From: Paulinella micropora
Taxonomy: Eukaryota; Cercozoa; Imbricatea; Euglyphida
Direction: 5' to 3'
NCBI GenBank assembly: GCA_009731375.1
Contig: BJOX01000158.1
Span: 385,310-449,309 of the forward strand
DNA: 64,000 bases
Each line of letters opens with the position of its first letter. The stretch's first letter is position 1. This document shows, in pieces, positions 56,101 through 63,124 of the stretch. The position numbers and the translations under genes were made by a program. The notes under the pieces are model-generated. The model worked only from the letters and a program-made list of their open reading frames with translations. It did not search any database and was not told where the DNA came from.

Positions 56101-57044
56101 AGGGCAAGAAAGAGAGCGACGACGAGGAGGAGGAGGAATCAGAGGAGCAAAAACCCGGGACGGCAAAAGACAGATGGTTGCGGCGCCTGGTACTGACCCA
56201 TCTGATCGACTGGGGGGAGAGCTCTGCCTACAACAACGTGGTGTGGCGCAGGGACGAGATGGAGAAGTTCAGGGGCTTGCACACGCTGGAGGAGATGCAG
56301 AAGCGAGTGGTGAACGTGCTCGCACGGTATCCGGGCTTCTTCCCCTACGTTGCCCGAGTTGGGACCAAGGGCCTGGCGAAGGACTTTGGACGGATCGAGA
56401 AGGCCCTGCCTAGGCTTGACTCACGGGCGGCCGCCCGGGGGCCCGCAGAGCTCAGTGAACTCGTCGAACAGACACAGATTCTCGCGACGCGCGAACATGC
56501 AGCTCAGCTGCGTGAAGTGGCCAAGACGGTAAGCCAGGCGCTGGGGAAGGCAAGCTTCAGCGAGCTCGATGCCAGCGCGTGTACTAGAGAGGCAAAGGAG
56601 TGCGACCATGCACCGGGTACGCACCTGACCATCCCCTACGAGCTGCTGCAAGAAAAGGACAAGGTCTGGCGCCGGGCCTGCGACGATCTTTTCTATGCCC
56701 AGGCAGGGATCAAGGCAGAGGACAAGGCAGTGTTCGCAAAGCGCTTCAAGTCACCAAAGGCGAGGTTACAACACGTAGTGAACAAGTTTGGCCTCTTTCT
56801 ATCGAAAGACGAAGGCAAATCTAAGAGGCCGACTGAGAATGGCTCGAAGAAGCGGAAATCTGTTCACACGCTGCACAAGATGGTGGCCGGCGGCAAAAAA
56901 CCTATCAAGGGCCACACGGCCGTCTGCTTTGCCGAGGGTCTCCACGATGGACGGTACGGTACACACGAGCCGGCCAAAAAGCGACAAAAGGTCACGAATG
57001 ACGCGGACACACGGAGTGACGCGGAACGCGCACAGTCTGAATAA
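53154..57044 (+). CDS. Family A polymerase-like / UL9-like SF2 helicase fusion
   Basis: A 1296-residue protein. Residues about 60-295 resemble a minimal family A polymerase palm: FDIKNSVPFFLW (83-94, motif A-like, Asp84), REGAKEAMLKIMHGGYKLG (136-154, O-helix-like) and DVACLVHDEVII (242-253, the HDE motif C). Residues about 340-860 form a superfamily 2 helicase of the herpesvirus origin-binding type: Walker A WTGMGKTY (374-381), motif Ia ILWITGRR, IVFCQYESLWRI, DExx box LCVVDEF (506-512), TTSAVMVAVDAQTSFD (776-791, motif V) and RGLAQMLLRARN (812-823, motif VI). An acidic linker (about 975-1010) and a basic C terminus with SKKRKS follow. It likely unwinds and copies the genome. The polymerase part is less certain than the helicase. 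Confidence 0.65.
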   Translation: MLTLFETGDPAKLSLLAENKRFNPAYKQFLTRLHVACNVDGGLAVTYTYGKEGKCCRLYADCGYQNAPKALRRLCLEDWHWQFDIKNSVPFFLWYLIRELPLARETLGDKVLALQEYVERREEVLRRVQEELKTDREGAKEAMLKIMHGGYKLGRSATADDYPTTRAYRASIREAAEFLGSSYYKRLWQACDKKGETEEVLPGRSGTLYGKLGRFVHYLTTRYEATTMRAVIRFFEEKKGCDVACLVHDEVIIADRENKLPEDKGEVVRELNAYLRENVEYPGVQTSKKGIKFMKVAKKRVAVPGLVPPTDIGWSVAQMTAQPGDLESVLLPINYSSCTSNRFYLDDDMAMKDERRVLHPLSFDKYNVQCLNAWTGMGKTYTAFEYIYRLRRENPQARILWITGRRAQATSGGGGLRRQCRAWQQAEQLKSFCEDRLKAEVAEENIRILQDILDDIVVYYEKSPATKKYYNLYESKIVFCQYESLWRIESEEVGKGGLPFIQRYDLCVVDEFILVCDQSVSEKTNRGKLRENDRDFMDVCTRAVRLLIMDKDLTECSRLHDFLFCDQEEGIAYRRAGRNSTLEQAQAQVEFHHYAYVSPDLERRIKIVPDQTSWLAALTGGLRDPKQRSWTCFRSQSTLEFVYDELTKEGLTFPHIVGDPAARKAYDKLVEEGKAPPHHTPEMDPPKLCRQNRPAGTKESWTDEQKARYDHDNKVRNEWMEGSPVRIIDGRTPDKTKQRSLANIDGWLCNGGSDCKCIDSADERHGEGRATRCIFTTSAVMVAVDAQTSFDLIMLNCADRDGKVALTGPTGRGLAQMLLRARNVKEPREILAYFGEGGLGHRRFYDDRDQARAEQAWQHCQLFETTTKNFYVKQRQMVENAAKRNTVSAWALVGNLKEGPSFTDKHGRVHRSELPTSLQLRLIAREVEHQRDLGFGCWWKLSTDFIVTLDQAKPLEERLQKLAQARALAKELRNMAREEDEEEGKKESDDEEEEESEEQKPGTAKDRWLRRLVLTHLIDWGESSAYNNVVWRRDEMEKFRGLHTLEEMQKRVVNVLARYPGFFPYVARVGTKGLAKDFGRIEKALPRLDSRAAARGPAELSELVEQTQILATREHAAQLREVAKTVSQALGKASFSELDASACTREAKECDHAPGTHLTIPYELLQEKDKVWRRACDDLFYAQAGIKAEDKAVFAKRFKSPKARLQHVVNKFGLFLSKDEGKSKRPTENGSKKRKSVHTLHKMVAGGKKPIKGHTAVCFAEGLHDGRYGTHEPAKKRQKVTNDADTRSDAERAQSE

Positions 57045-57119
57045 AAAAAATGTGGCTTTTCCCCGTAAAATTTTTTAAATGTTATTACCAAAAAAATCAT
57101 TAAAACAAAAAAAAGTGTG

Positions 57120-57200
57120 CCTAGAAAACATAGGAAGCAGCAAGAGGGATTTGAACTGTGACAATTAAATCTTGTCTATCTTTGTTTTTATCCATTGAGC
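57120..57200 (-). tRNA. Degenerate tRNA-like sequence
   Basis: On the minus strand, TGGCTCAATGGATAAAA resembles an A box, AGTTCAAATCCCTC resembles a B box, and GACAA-GATTTAA-TTGTC would form a 5-bp anticodon stem with a 7-base loop. The loop has A instead of U at position 33, and the acceptor, D and T stems pair poorly, so it is probably a tRNA relic or tRNA-derived repeat. Confidence 0.25.
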
Positions 57201-57201
57201 C

Positions 57202-57543
57202 ATGCAACCAGACACACAGACTTCTACTAGAGATAACTCTCTATTATTCGCGGCCGGTTGCCTACCCGCCCGGTTCTTACTGGGCAAAGTGGCACTCGAC
57301 TCGGCCGGCCCGACCAAAGATAAATTACGGCTACTTGCGATAGTACCGGGACTCATGTGGGTATCAGGAGCGATGAACAAACAAGAAGAAGGCTTCCTGG
57401 GCGGCAAAGTGTGGTGGGGTGAGAACCGTGTTCTTCACGGGCTTCTCTATTTGATTTTCGCAGCTACTGGGAAAGGAGAACTGCTGATAACAGATGCAGT
57501 GCTGGCTACCTACTTTGGCTTCCAGCATTTTAGCAGAGAATGA
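57202..57543 (+). CDS. Small membrane protein
   Basis: A 113-residue protein. Hydrophobic segments lie at about 41-58 (LRLLAIVPGLMWVSGAM) and 77-106 (NRVLHGLLYLIFAATG, then AVLATYFGFQHF). Between them is GGKVWWGENR. The WW..NR.LHG.LYL.FA pattern resembles small conserved membrane proteins of large DNA viruses of eukaryotes. No function can be assigned. It lies between the polymerase-helicase and ribonucleotide reductase genes on the same strand, 39 bp before the latter. Confidence 0.55.
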   Translation: MQPDTQTSTRDNSLLFAAGCLPARFLLGKVALDSAGPTKDKLRLLAIVPGLMWVSGAMNKQEEGFLGGKVWWGENRVLHGLLYLIFAATGKGELLITDAVLATYFGFQHFSRE

Positions 57544-57582
57544 TTTTTTTTCTCTTGTGTCATTAATGCAAGCACGCGCGAA

Positions 57583-59844
57583 ATGCAAGTCCGAAAAAGA
57601 GATGGCTCTTTGGAGCCCGTGTCTTTTGACAAAGTGCTTCGCAGAGTCTCTCTCCTCGCAACTGATCTGCCAGGCGCGAGCGCGGTCGAGGTGGCCCGAG
57701 AAACAATTGCGGGCATACGAGAAGGAATCTCGACCTCCGAATTGGATGGACTCGCCGCCTCGAGCTGTGCGGCGTTGGCCTCGTACCATCCTGACTATGC
57801 ACTGCTCGGTGGCAGAATCGTCGCTAGTGACCTCCAAAAAAGTTGTCCTGTCACGTTTCGGGACGCGATGGACCGTCTGCGCCTATCGCTGGTGCCCAGC
57901 TTTTCGGTGTTTGTCGACAAGCACCAGGCCGCTTTAAACGAGACAGTTATGCCCGAAAGAGACCTCAATTTCGACTACTTCGGAATCAGCACGCTCAAGC
58001 AGGGCTACCTTCTCAGAGACGCCGACGACAAGATTTGCGAGACGCCGCAATACTTGTACATGCGAATCGCGGTGGCGCTTCACCACAGCCCGGAAGAAAG
58101 CGACGACACTGTCTTGCGCAAGATACGCGAGACCTACAATCTCTTATCTGCTGGCCTGTACAGCCATGCTTCGCCAACGATGTTCAACGCCGGCCTGCGC
58201 CGGAACCAGCAGCTGGCTTCGTGTTTCCTGTTGCCGGTTCGAGAAGACAGTCTCACAGGGATCTTCGAAACCGTGAAGGACTGCGCTGTCATTTCAAAAC
58301 ACGCGGGAGGCATAGGCTTGTACATCGGGAACGTGCGAGCAGCAGGCAGCAGGATCTACGGGACGGGGGGCAGGTCGGGGGGGGTTGTACCGCTTGCCCG
58401 CGTTCTCAATGAAGCCTCACGTTTTGCGGATCAGAGTGGGCGCAGGAAAGGAGCTTTTGCTGTGTATATGCCTCCGTGGCACAAGGACATCTTCGATTTC
58501 TTGCAACTTCGCCAAAATACAGGTGCGGCGGAAACAAGGGCGCGTGACTTGTTTACAGCGCTGATGATACCCGACCTGTTTATGCAACGGGTGCGCGATG
58601 ACGGTGACTTCACGTTATTTTGTCCGACCGAGGTGCCGGGACTAGATGAGTGCTGGGGCAAGTTCTGGGAATCGAGGTACACCCACGCCGAGAAAACACA
58701 GCAGGGCCAAAAAGTGAAGGCCAGGCACCTATGGTCTGCCATCTTAAAAGCCCAGATTGAGACTGGCACGCCGTACATCATTTACCGAGACCATGCTAAC
58801 GCGAAAAGCAATCAACAGCATACTGGAGTTATTCAGAATTCAAATTTATGCGCGGAGATCATGGAAGTGAGCTCGTCCGAAGAGACCGCCGTCTGTAACC
58901 TTGCGTCGATTTGTCTGCCCCGTTTTGTCACAGAGGACAAGAAAATCGACATCAGCCTCCTCCACTCTGTCACGCGTAGTGCCGTGCGCAATCTCGATCG
59001 GATCATCGACCAAACAACCTACCCCGTCCCCGAGGCTAAAATGTCAAACTTGGAGCACAGGCCAGTTGGGTTGGGCATCTGCGGCCTGGCAGACCTGTTC
59101 ATGATCTTGGGACTTGGTTTTGAGAGCCCCGAAGCCGCCGCTCTGAATGACCGTGTAATGCGCGACTACTTCGCTGCGATCACTGCCAGCGTAGATCTCG
59201 CGAAAGAAAGGGGACAATACCCGGAGTTCGAGGGCAGCCCCGCCTCGCAGGGCAAGCTGCAGCCGGACCTCTGGGGCATGGAGCTGAAGTCAGAGCGATG
59301 GAGTAGGCTGAAGGCAGACATGAAGATACATGGCCTCAGAAACTCGTTGGTGGTCGCGCTTATGCCAACGGCGTCCACGAGTCAGATACTCGGAGTGAAC
59401 GAGAGTTTTGAACCAGTCTATAGCAATTTAATGGTCAGGCGGACACTGGCCGGGGAACACGCTATACTCAACCGGTACTTGGTCAGGGCGCTTGAACAAA
59501 GAGGCCTCTGGACCCCAGCGGTCAGAGCGCAGCTCCTGGCAAACGACGGCTCTGTCCAGAACATCGCGACTATACCAGAGGACGTAAAGCAAGTCTTCAA
59601 GACGGTCTTTGAAGTACCGATGAAGACACAGCTGCAGCTATCCGCCGGGCGCGGGCCTTACGTGTGCCAGTCCCAGAGCCTCAATGTGTTTTTCGAAAAC
59701 GTGACCGAACGCAAACTGTCTAGTAGTCATTTCTACGCCTGGGAACTGGGCCTAAAGACCGGGTGTTACTACCTTCGAACCAAGGCAGCCACTAGTGCCA
59801 AGCAGTCGTGTACCGGTGACGTGTGTGTCATGTGTACAGTTTAA
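57583..59844 (+). CDS. RNR1: Ribonucleoside-diphosphate reductase large subunit (class I)
   Basis: A full-length 753-residue protein. An N-terminal ATP-cone (about 1-90, MQVRKRDGSLEPVSFDKVLR) precedes the ten-stranded barrel. Key residues are present: Cys214 (LASCF) and Cys438 (AVCNLAS) as the redox pair, NLCAE at 421-425 giving the catalytic Asn421, Cys423 and Glu425, the ASPTMFNAG substrate loop, the radical-transfer tyrosine pair in GCYYLRT and a C-terminal cysteine tail (SCTGDVCVMC). It reduces ribonucleotides to supply dNTPs with a small subunit that is not in this window. It is intronless and its TAA abuts the convergent next gene, both signs of a viral copy. Confidence 0.95.
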   Translation: MQVRKRDGSLEPVSFDKVLRRVSLLATDLPGASAVEVARETIAGIREGISTSELDGLAASSCAALASYHPDYALLGGRIVASDLQKSCPVTFRDAMDRLRLSLVPSFSVFVDKHQAALNETVMPERDLNFDYFGISTLKQGYLLRDADDKICETPQYLYMRIAVALHHSPEESDDTVLRKIRETYNLLSAGLYSHASPTMFNAGLRRNQQLASCFLLPVREDSLTGIFETVKDCAVISKHAGGIGLYIGNVRAAGSRIYGTGGRSGGVVPLARVLNEASRFADQSGRRKGAFAVYMPPWHKDIFDFLQLRQNTGAAETRARDLFTALMIPDLFMQRVRDDGDFTLFCPTEVPGLDECWGKFWESRYTHAEKTQQGQKVKARHLWSAILKAQIETGTPYIIYRDHANAKSNQQHTGVIQNSNLCAEIMEVSSSEETAVCNLASICLPRFVTEDKKIDISLLHSVTRSAVRNLDRIIDQTTYPVPEAKMSNLEHRPVGLGICGLADLFMILGLGFESPEAAALNDRVMRDYFAAITASVDLAKERGQYPEFEGSPASQGKLQPDLWGMELKSERWSRLKADMKIHGLRNSLVVALMPTASTSQILGVNESFEPVYSNLMVRRTLAGEHAILNRYLVRALEQRGLWTPAVRAQLLANDGSVQNIATIPEDVKQVFKTVFEVPMKTQLQLSAGRGPYVCQSQSLNVFFENVTERKLSSSHFYAWELGLKTGCYYLRTKAATSAKQSCTGDVCVMCTV

Positions 59845-60582
59845 TTAAATCAGGTCTACTGACAAGTCCATGGCACTGGCGCCGCCCTCGCTGTTTTCAT
59901 CACCGGACAGAGACACGCCAAAAGCTTCCTTTTCTGAGAGGTCTTGGTCCGGGTACCCCAGGCCGGCTTCTTGCTTTCTGATCTGCAGAACGCGCCAAGA
60001 AAGTGTAACTTTTTCGCCCTTGCTGCAGAGCGCCGTAGCTTGCACCACCGCTCGCACCACGTCGCCCTTTTGCAAGGTGGAGACATCTCCGCCTCCGAGG
60101 AACCGAGCCCCTGACACAGTTGCTGTCAGACGAGGCGCCCATGCGCGGTCCGACTTTTGCGAAGTGCGCAGGCGCGTACAGGGCTGGTAGCAGCATTTGA
60201 CCTGCTCGTCGCTCTTTGCCATCGGGCCCGCCCTCTTCATCGTAGGAACAATTTTGTCGCGCTGTTCCACCACGAGGTCGGCAACCTTTTCGTCGATTGA
60301 ACGCAGCACCTTAAACGCCTGCAGCACTTCGCCATACTGTTGCGCGTGCTTGAAGTCGAGGTCAATGGTGGTCTTGGCTGACTTGTTGCCTTGGTCGTAC
60401 GTCGAGGGGTCCCAGCTCAACTGCATGGCGGGCAGAACCAACGTCAAGCTCTTTTCGCCGTAGCACAAATTTGAAAATATGCTCCCATACGCAGTTCTGG
60501 GCACGTCCGACAGGCGGAGCTTTTTCGGGTCGGCGGCCGGGTCAAAGGGCCTGACTTGGCTGTTGTCTACGACGAGGGACAT
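59845..60582 (-). CDS. Putative single-stranded DNA-binding protein
   Basis: A 245-residue protein. The N-terminal part has a YGSIFSNLCYGEKSLTLVLP strand pair, AKTTIDLDF and a helix with VLRSIDEKVADLVVEQ. A basic middle precedes an OB-like segment QKGDVVRAVVQATALCSKGE and VTLSWRVLQIRKQE, and the tail is acidic (GDENSEGG..MDLSVDL). This order resembles the I3-like/DUF5871-type ssDNA-binding proteins of NCLDVs, and an acidic tail is typical of replication SSBs. The assignment is by pattern only. It lies between the reductase and clamp genes and is divergent from the clamp across 147 bp. Confidence 0.45.
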   Translation of the reverse strand: MSLVVDNSQVRPFDPAADPKKLRLSDVPRTAYGSIFSNLCYGEKSLTLVLPAMQLSWDPSTYDQGNKSAKTTIDLDFKHAQQYGEVLQAFKVLRSIDEKVADLVVEQRDKIVPTMKRAGPMAKSDEQVKCCYQPCTRLRTSQKSDRAWAPRLTATVSGARFLGGGDVSTLQKGDVVRAVVQATALCSKGEKVTLSWRVLQIRKQEAGLGYPDQDLSEKEAFGVSLSGDENSEGGASAMDLSVDLI

Positions 60583-60729
60583 TGGTTGAATTCTGGCCTG
60601 GATCTCTCTCTCTCTCTTTAAAGGGGATATACACGCGACTTCTTTTAAATCTCAAACTTTAAATGGCGGCCGTTGGAAACCCGAAAAAAAGGAAACGGAA
60701 ATAAACGCGACGATTTACTCAGCCAAAGA
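60583..60729. promoter_or_regulatory. Bidirectional promoter region
   Basis: The 147 bp between the divergent SSB-like and clamp-like genes include CT repeats and TTTAAA-containing stretches (TTTTAAATCTCAAACTTTAAA) suited to early viral promoters. No exact motif repeat was confirmed. Confidence 0.35.
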
Positions 60730-61710
60730 ATGAGCTACCGCTTTCTGTGGAGGTCCAAGTCCAACGGCGTCGCTTTCCGCCGGGCACTCGACTCGCTGTC
60801 CCCGCTGCTGCTGGAGGCTCGTGTCGAAGCGACCGTCGACAAGCTTGTCCTGTGCAGTGCAGCCGATGGGCTGGTTGCTCAGTTTGTGGTACCCTTTTTG
60901 GGCGCCGCTAACGGCGACTATGTCTCGCTCAGTGGCAACTCGTCCAAGTGCGTGTTTTCGCTCGACATGAAAGAAATCCAGTGCTGGCTGAGCACGTTTC
61001 GCGAGGGCATGACACTCGAGCTGTCAGTCGCGTTCGACAACAGGCTCTGTGTGAAATTTTACAACGAAGCCAAATCTTTCGAACATTACAGCGACCTGAC
61101 CTCGCTGCTCGTGTCCCAAGAAGCGGCGTTCCTACCGACGACCGAGTGGACTGATGTCGACCGTCTAGTTGAAGTTAGCGGCCCTGCCCTTAATGCCGTG
61201 GTGCGCCATCATTCCAAGAGCAATTCGCACTGCCGTCTGTTCGTGGAAGGGGAAAGGCTCTGTACCGAGTCCTCGCTGAGGGCAGTAGACGCGAGTCGGC
61301 TGGCACGCACCAGCCTTGGCGGCATCGCTCTGCTGGCAGAGGACAAGGAGTCGCTCTTGCGCTCGGACCTGTCGAAGACACCTACCGAGGCCGGCGACTG
61401 TGTCTACGCACTTGAAACGCTGAAGAAGGTGCTTAAAAGTTGTGCATTTCAGGAGAAAAAGACTGGTCGAGTCTTGGTCGGCGCTGCGCCGAATGTGCTG
61501 CACCTCGTCTTCAAACGGGAAGGCGGTCCATGGCTCAAGTATGCTATTCTGGCAGACTCCGAGGGACCGCCGCCTCCCCTGCCTGCGCTGGCGCCCCTCG
61601 CCCTGACCACCGACGGCGCCGCCGAGGAGGAAGAACAGCGCAGGGTGGTCATCAAGCGCAAGAAGAAGAACACGAAGCGGAAGAGAGACGAATGCCAGGC
61701 AGGCGCTTAA
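60730..61710 (+). CDS. DNA sliding clamp / processivity factor-like protein
   Basis: A 326-residue protein from the ATG at 60730 (MSYRFLWRSKSNGVAF). Its two-domain beta-alpha-beta layout recalls PCNA and herpesvirus processivity factors: an early helix (FRRALDSLSPLLLEA), VLCSAADGLVAQFVVPF, CVFSLDMKEI and, at the end of the second half, RVLVGAAPNVLHLVF and LKYAILADSEG (compare the C-terminal strand of clamps). A Pro-rich linker and a strongly basic tail (KRKKKNTKRKRD) could be a nuclear signal. It would tether the replicative polymerase. The 3' end overlaps the convergent VLTF2-like gene by 59 bases. Confidence 0.5.
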   Translation: MSYRFLWRSKSNGVAFRRALDSLSPLLLEARVEATVDKLVLCSAADGLVAQFVVPFLGAANGDYVSLSGNSSKCVFSLDMKEIQCWLSTFREGMTLELSVAFDNRLCVKFYNEAKSFEHYSDLTSLLVSQEAAFLPTTEWTDVDRLVEVSGPALNAVVRHHSKSNSHCRLFVEGERLCTESSLRAVDASRLARTSLGGIALLAEDKESLLRSDLSKTPTEAGDCVYALETLKKVLKSCAFQEKKTGRVLVGAAPNVLHLVFKREGGPWLKYAILADSEGPPPPLPALAPLALTTDGAAEEEEQRRVVIKRKKKNTKRKRDECQAGA

Positions 61711-62125
61711 GGCGTCTCAGCATGTACTTTTTACCAGCGAGCTTACTAATAAACGTCTTTTGCGTTTCCTTTCTGTGCACCGGCACGTACCAATTGACTA
61801 CCCGGCCCACGGCCCTGAAAGCCGAGATGTCCAGAGGTCCTCCGTAATCCACGAGCTCATGGCGCGGCGGCGCAGGTTGAACTAGCTGCTTGTGCAGATT
61901 GATTCTTAGGAACGAGTGCAAGAGGTCCATTGATCGTGAACGGATCGTCTCGGCAATCCCATATTCCGCGAAGGCCGCTGCACAACCGATACTACAAAAA
62001 TGACCCCAGACGAACAGCTCTTCGTCTGCGTGGGCTATCGGCAAGCCATACCACTTGCCGTCATCCCGCGCGCAGCCGTAGGAACAGTGCAGACACCTGC
62101 CCTTGTAAACTTCGGTGCCCTCCAT
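61652..62125 (-). CDS. VLTF2: VLTF2-like late transcription factor
   Basis: A 157-residue protein with the viral late transcription factor 2 layout: an N-terminal zinc ribbon-like pair (Cys11, Cys14), then an FCS-type finger FVWGHFCSIGCAAAFAEYG (Cys44, Cys48), a helix, and a region with HELVDYGGPLDISAFR. The VLTF2 family (poxvirus A1L and NCLDV homologues) activates late gene transcription in cytoplasmic factories. The ATG at 62125 is divergent from the VLTF3-like gene by 127 bp, an arrangement suggesting co-regulation. The C terminus is Ser/Cys-rich and overlaps the clamp gene end. Confidence 0.7.
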   Translation of the reverse strand: MEGTEVYKGRCLHCSYGCARDDGKWYGLPIAHADEELFVWGHFCSIGCAAAFAEYGIAETIRSRSMDLLHSFLRINLHKQLVQPAPPRHELVDYGGPLDISAFRAVGRVVNWYVPVHRKETQKTFISKLAGKKYMLRRLKRLPGIRLSSASCSSSCA

Positions 62126-62252
62126 CTTTTTTGTGCGTGTGTCACTGGCAACTCCTCCTTTTTCCCTTGTGTTTCAAATCTTGAATCTTAAACGCTCGCG
62201 GTTCAAAGATCTGTTGCATTTCTTTCTCGCTAGCCGGCCGTCATTTTTGTAC

Positions 62253-63110
62253 ATGTCACACTGCGAACACGTCTGGACCTTCAGCTTAGCAACAACCGGT
62301 ACGTACTGCTCCAAGTGTGGCCTGGTCAAGACAGAGCACGAGCTGTACACGTCGCAATGCTGGCTAGTCAACGGCCAGATGCCCCGAGAGCAATCGGCCC
62401 CTCCCAGACATGTCGGCTACACGAGACTGAGCAGGTTCAGACAGATCACGCGCGAGACATTCAACCTGCGAGGTGTGAATCAGTCTGCGTCGTGTGTCAG
62501 CCCGGCCTTGTTAGCACAGGCGAGGCGCCTGGTCCACAAGTGGCGGGCACAGAGCCCGACGCCCGCTCGCCTCGCGTACATCTGGCGCCGAGAGAAGCTA
62601 GGCCCTTTAACCATCGACAAGGCCAGCCAGCTGTGCCACCTGCTCGGCTGCGGCCGGGGCCGGCGGGAGCCGAGCCAAGAGACGCTAGAGGAGTTGCAAC
62701 GCCTCTTCAAAAAAGTCGACGCCTGCTGGCCCAGAGTGCTGAAGAAGCTGAGGGAGCGGTATGGGTGGGAGAGAAGATGTTTCGTGAGCTATCAGACGTT
62801 GCTGAGGGCTTTCCTGCTGCTGCTGGGCGAGGAAGAGCTAGCGGCACAAGTGCCAGAGCTGAAGCAGTTAGAGAGCCGCCACCGCGCCAACGCCATGTTC
62901 GCTCTGGTGTGCGAAGAACAAGGCTGGGATTTCATCCCTTTGACTGGCTCACTGAACGGCAGCGGCCTCGCGCGCCCGCTCGCGAGCCATCTTTTGTCTG
63001 GCCCGCACGCCAAGAAGAAGAAAAAGAAAAAGAAAAAAAAGAAAAAGACGCCGGCCGTGGGTGTTGTGGCTATTGCTGAAAAAACAAATCTTGTATCATC
63101 TAGTCATTAA
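62253..63110 (+). CDS. VLTF3: VLTF3-like late transcription factor
   Basis: A 285-residue protein from the ATG at 62253 (MSHCEHVWTF); an upstream GTG-initiated extension is hydrophobic and rejected. An N-terminal zinc ribbon (CEHVW...YCSKCG) is followed by the VLTF3 core: a central helical region and the diagnostic C-terminal series FVSYQTLLRAFLLLLGEEEL, LKQLESRHRANAMFALVCE and GWDFIPL (around residues 195-250). VLTF3 is nearly universal in NCLDVs and works with VLTF2 on late promoters. A lysine-rich stretch (KKKKKKKKKKKK) lies near the C terminus. Together with VLTF2 it is the strongest evidence for NCLDV ancestry. Confidence 0.75.
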   Translation: MSHCEHVWTFSLATTGTYCSKCGLVKTEHELYTSQCWLVNGQMPREQSAPPRHVGYTRLSRFRQITRETFNLRGVNQSASCVSPALLAQARRLVHKWRAQSPTPARLAYIWRREKLGPLTIDKASQLCHLLGCGRGRREPSQETLEELQRLFKKVDACWPRVLKKLRERYGWERRCFVSYQTLLRAFLLLLGEEELAAQVPELKQLESRHRANAMFALVCEEQGWDFIPLTGSLNGSGLARPLASHLLSGPHAKKKKKKKKKKKKTPAVGVVAIAEKTNLVSSSH

Positions 63111-63124
63111 AGAGGAAGAAGACC

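Noticed and set aside
57120-57200. Functional tRNA
   Set aside because: A- and B-box-like sequences and one good stem exist, but U33 is missing and the acceptor and T stems do not pair; kept only as a low-confidence relic.
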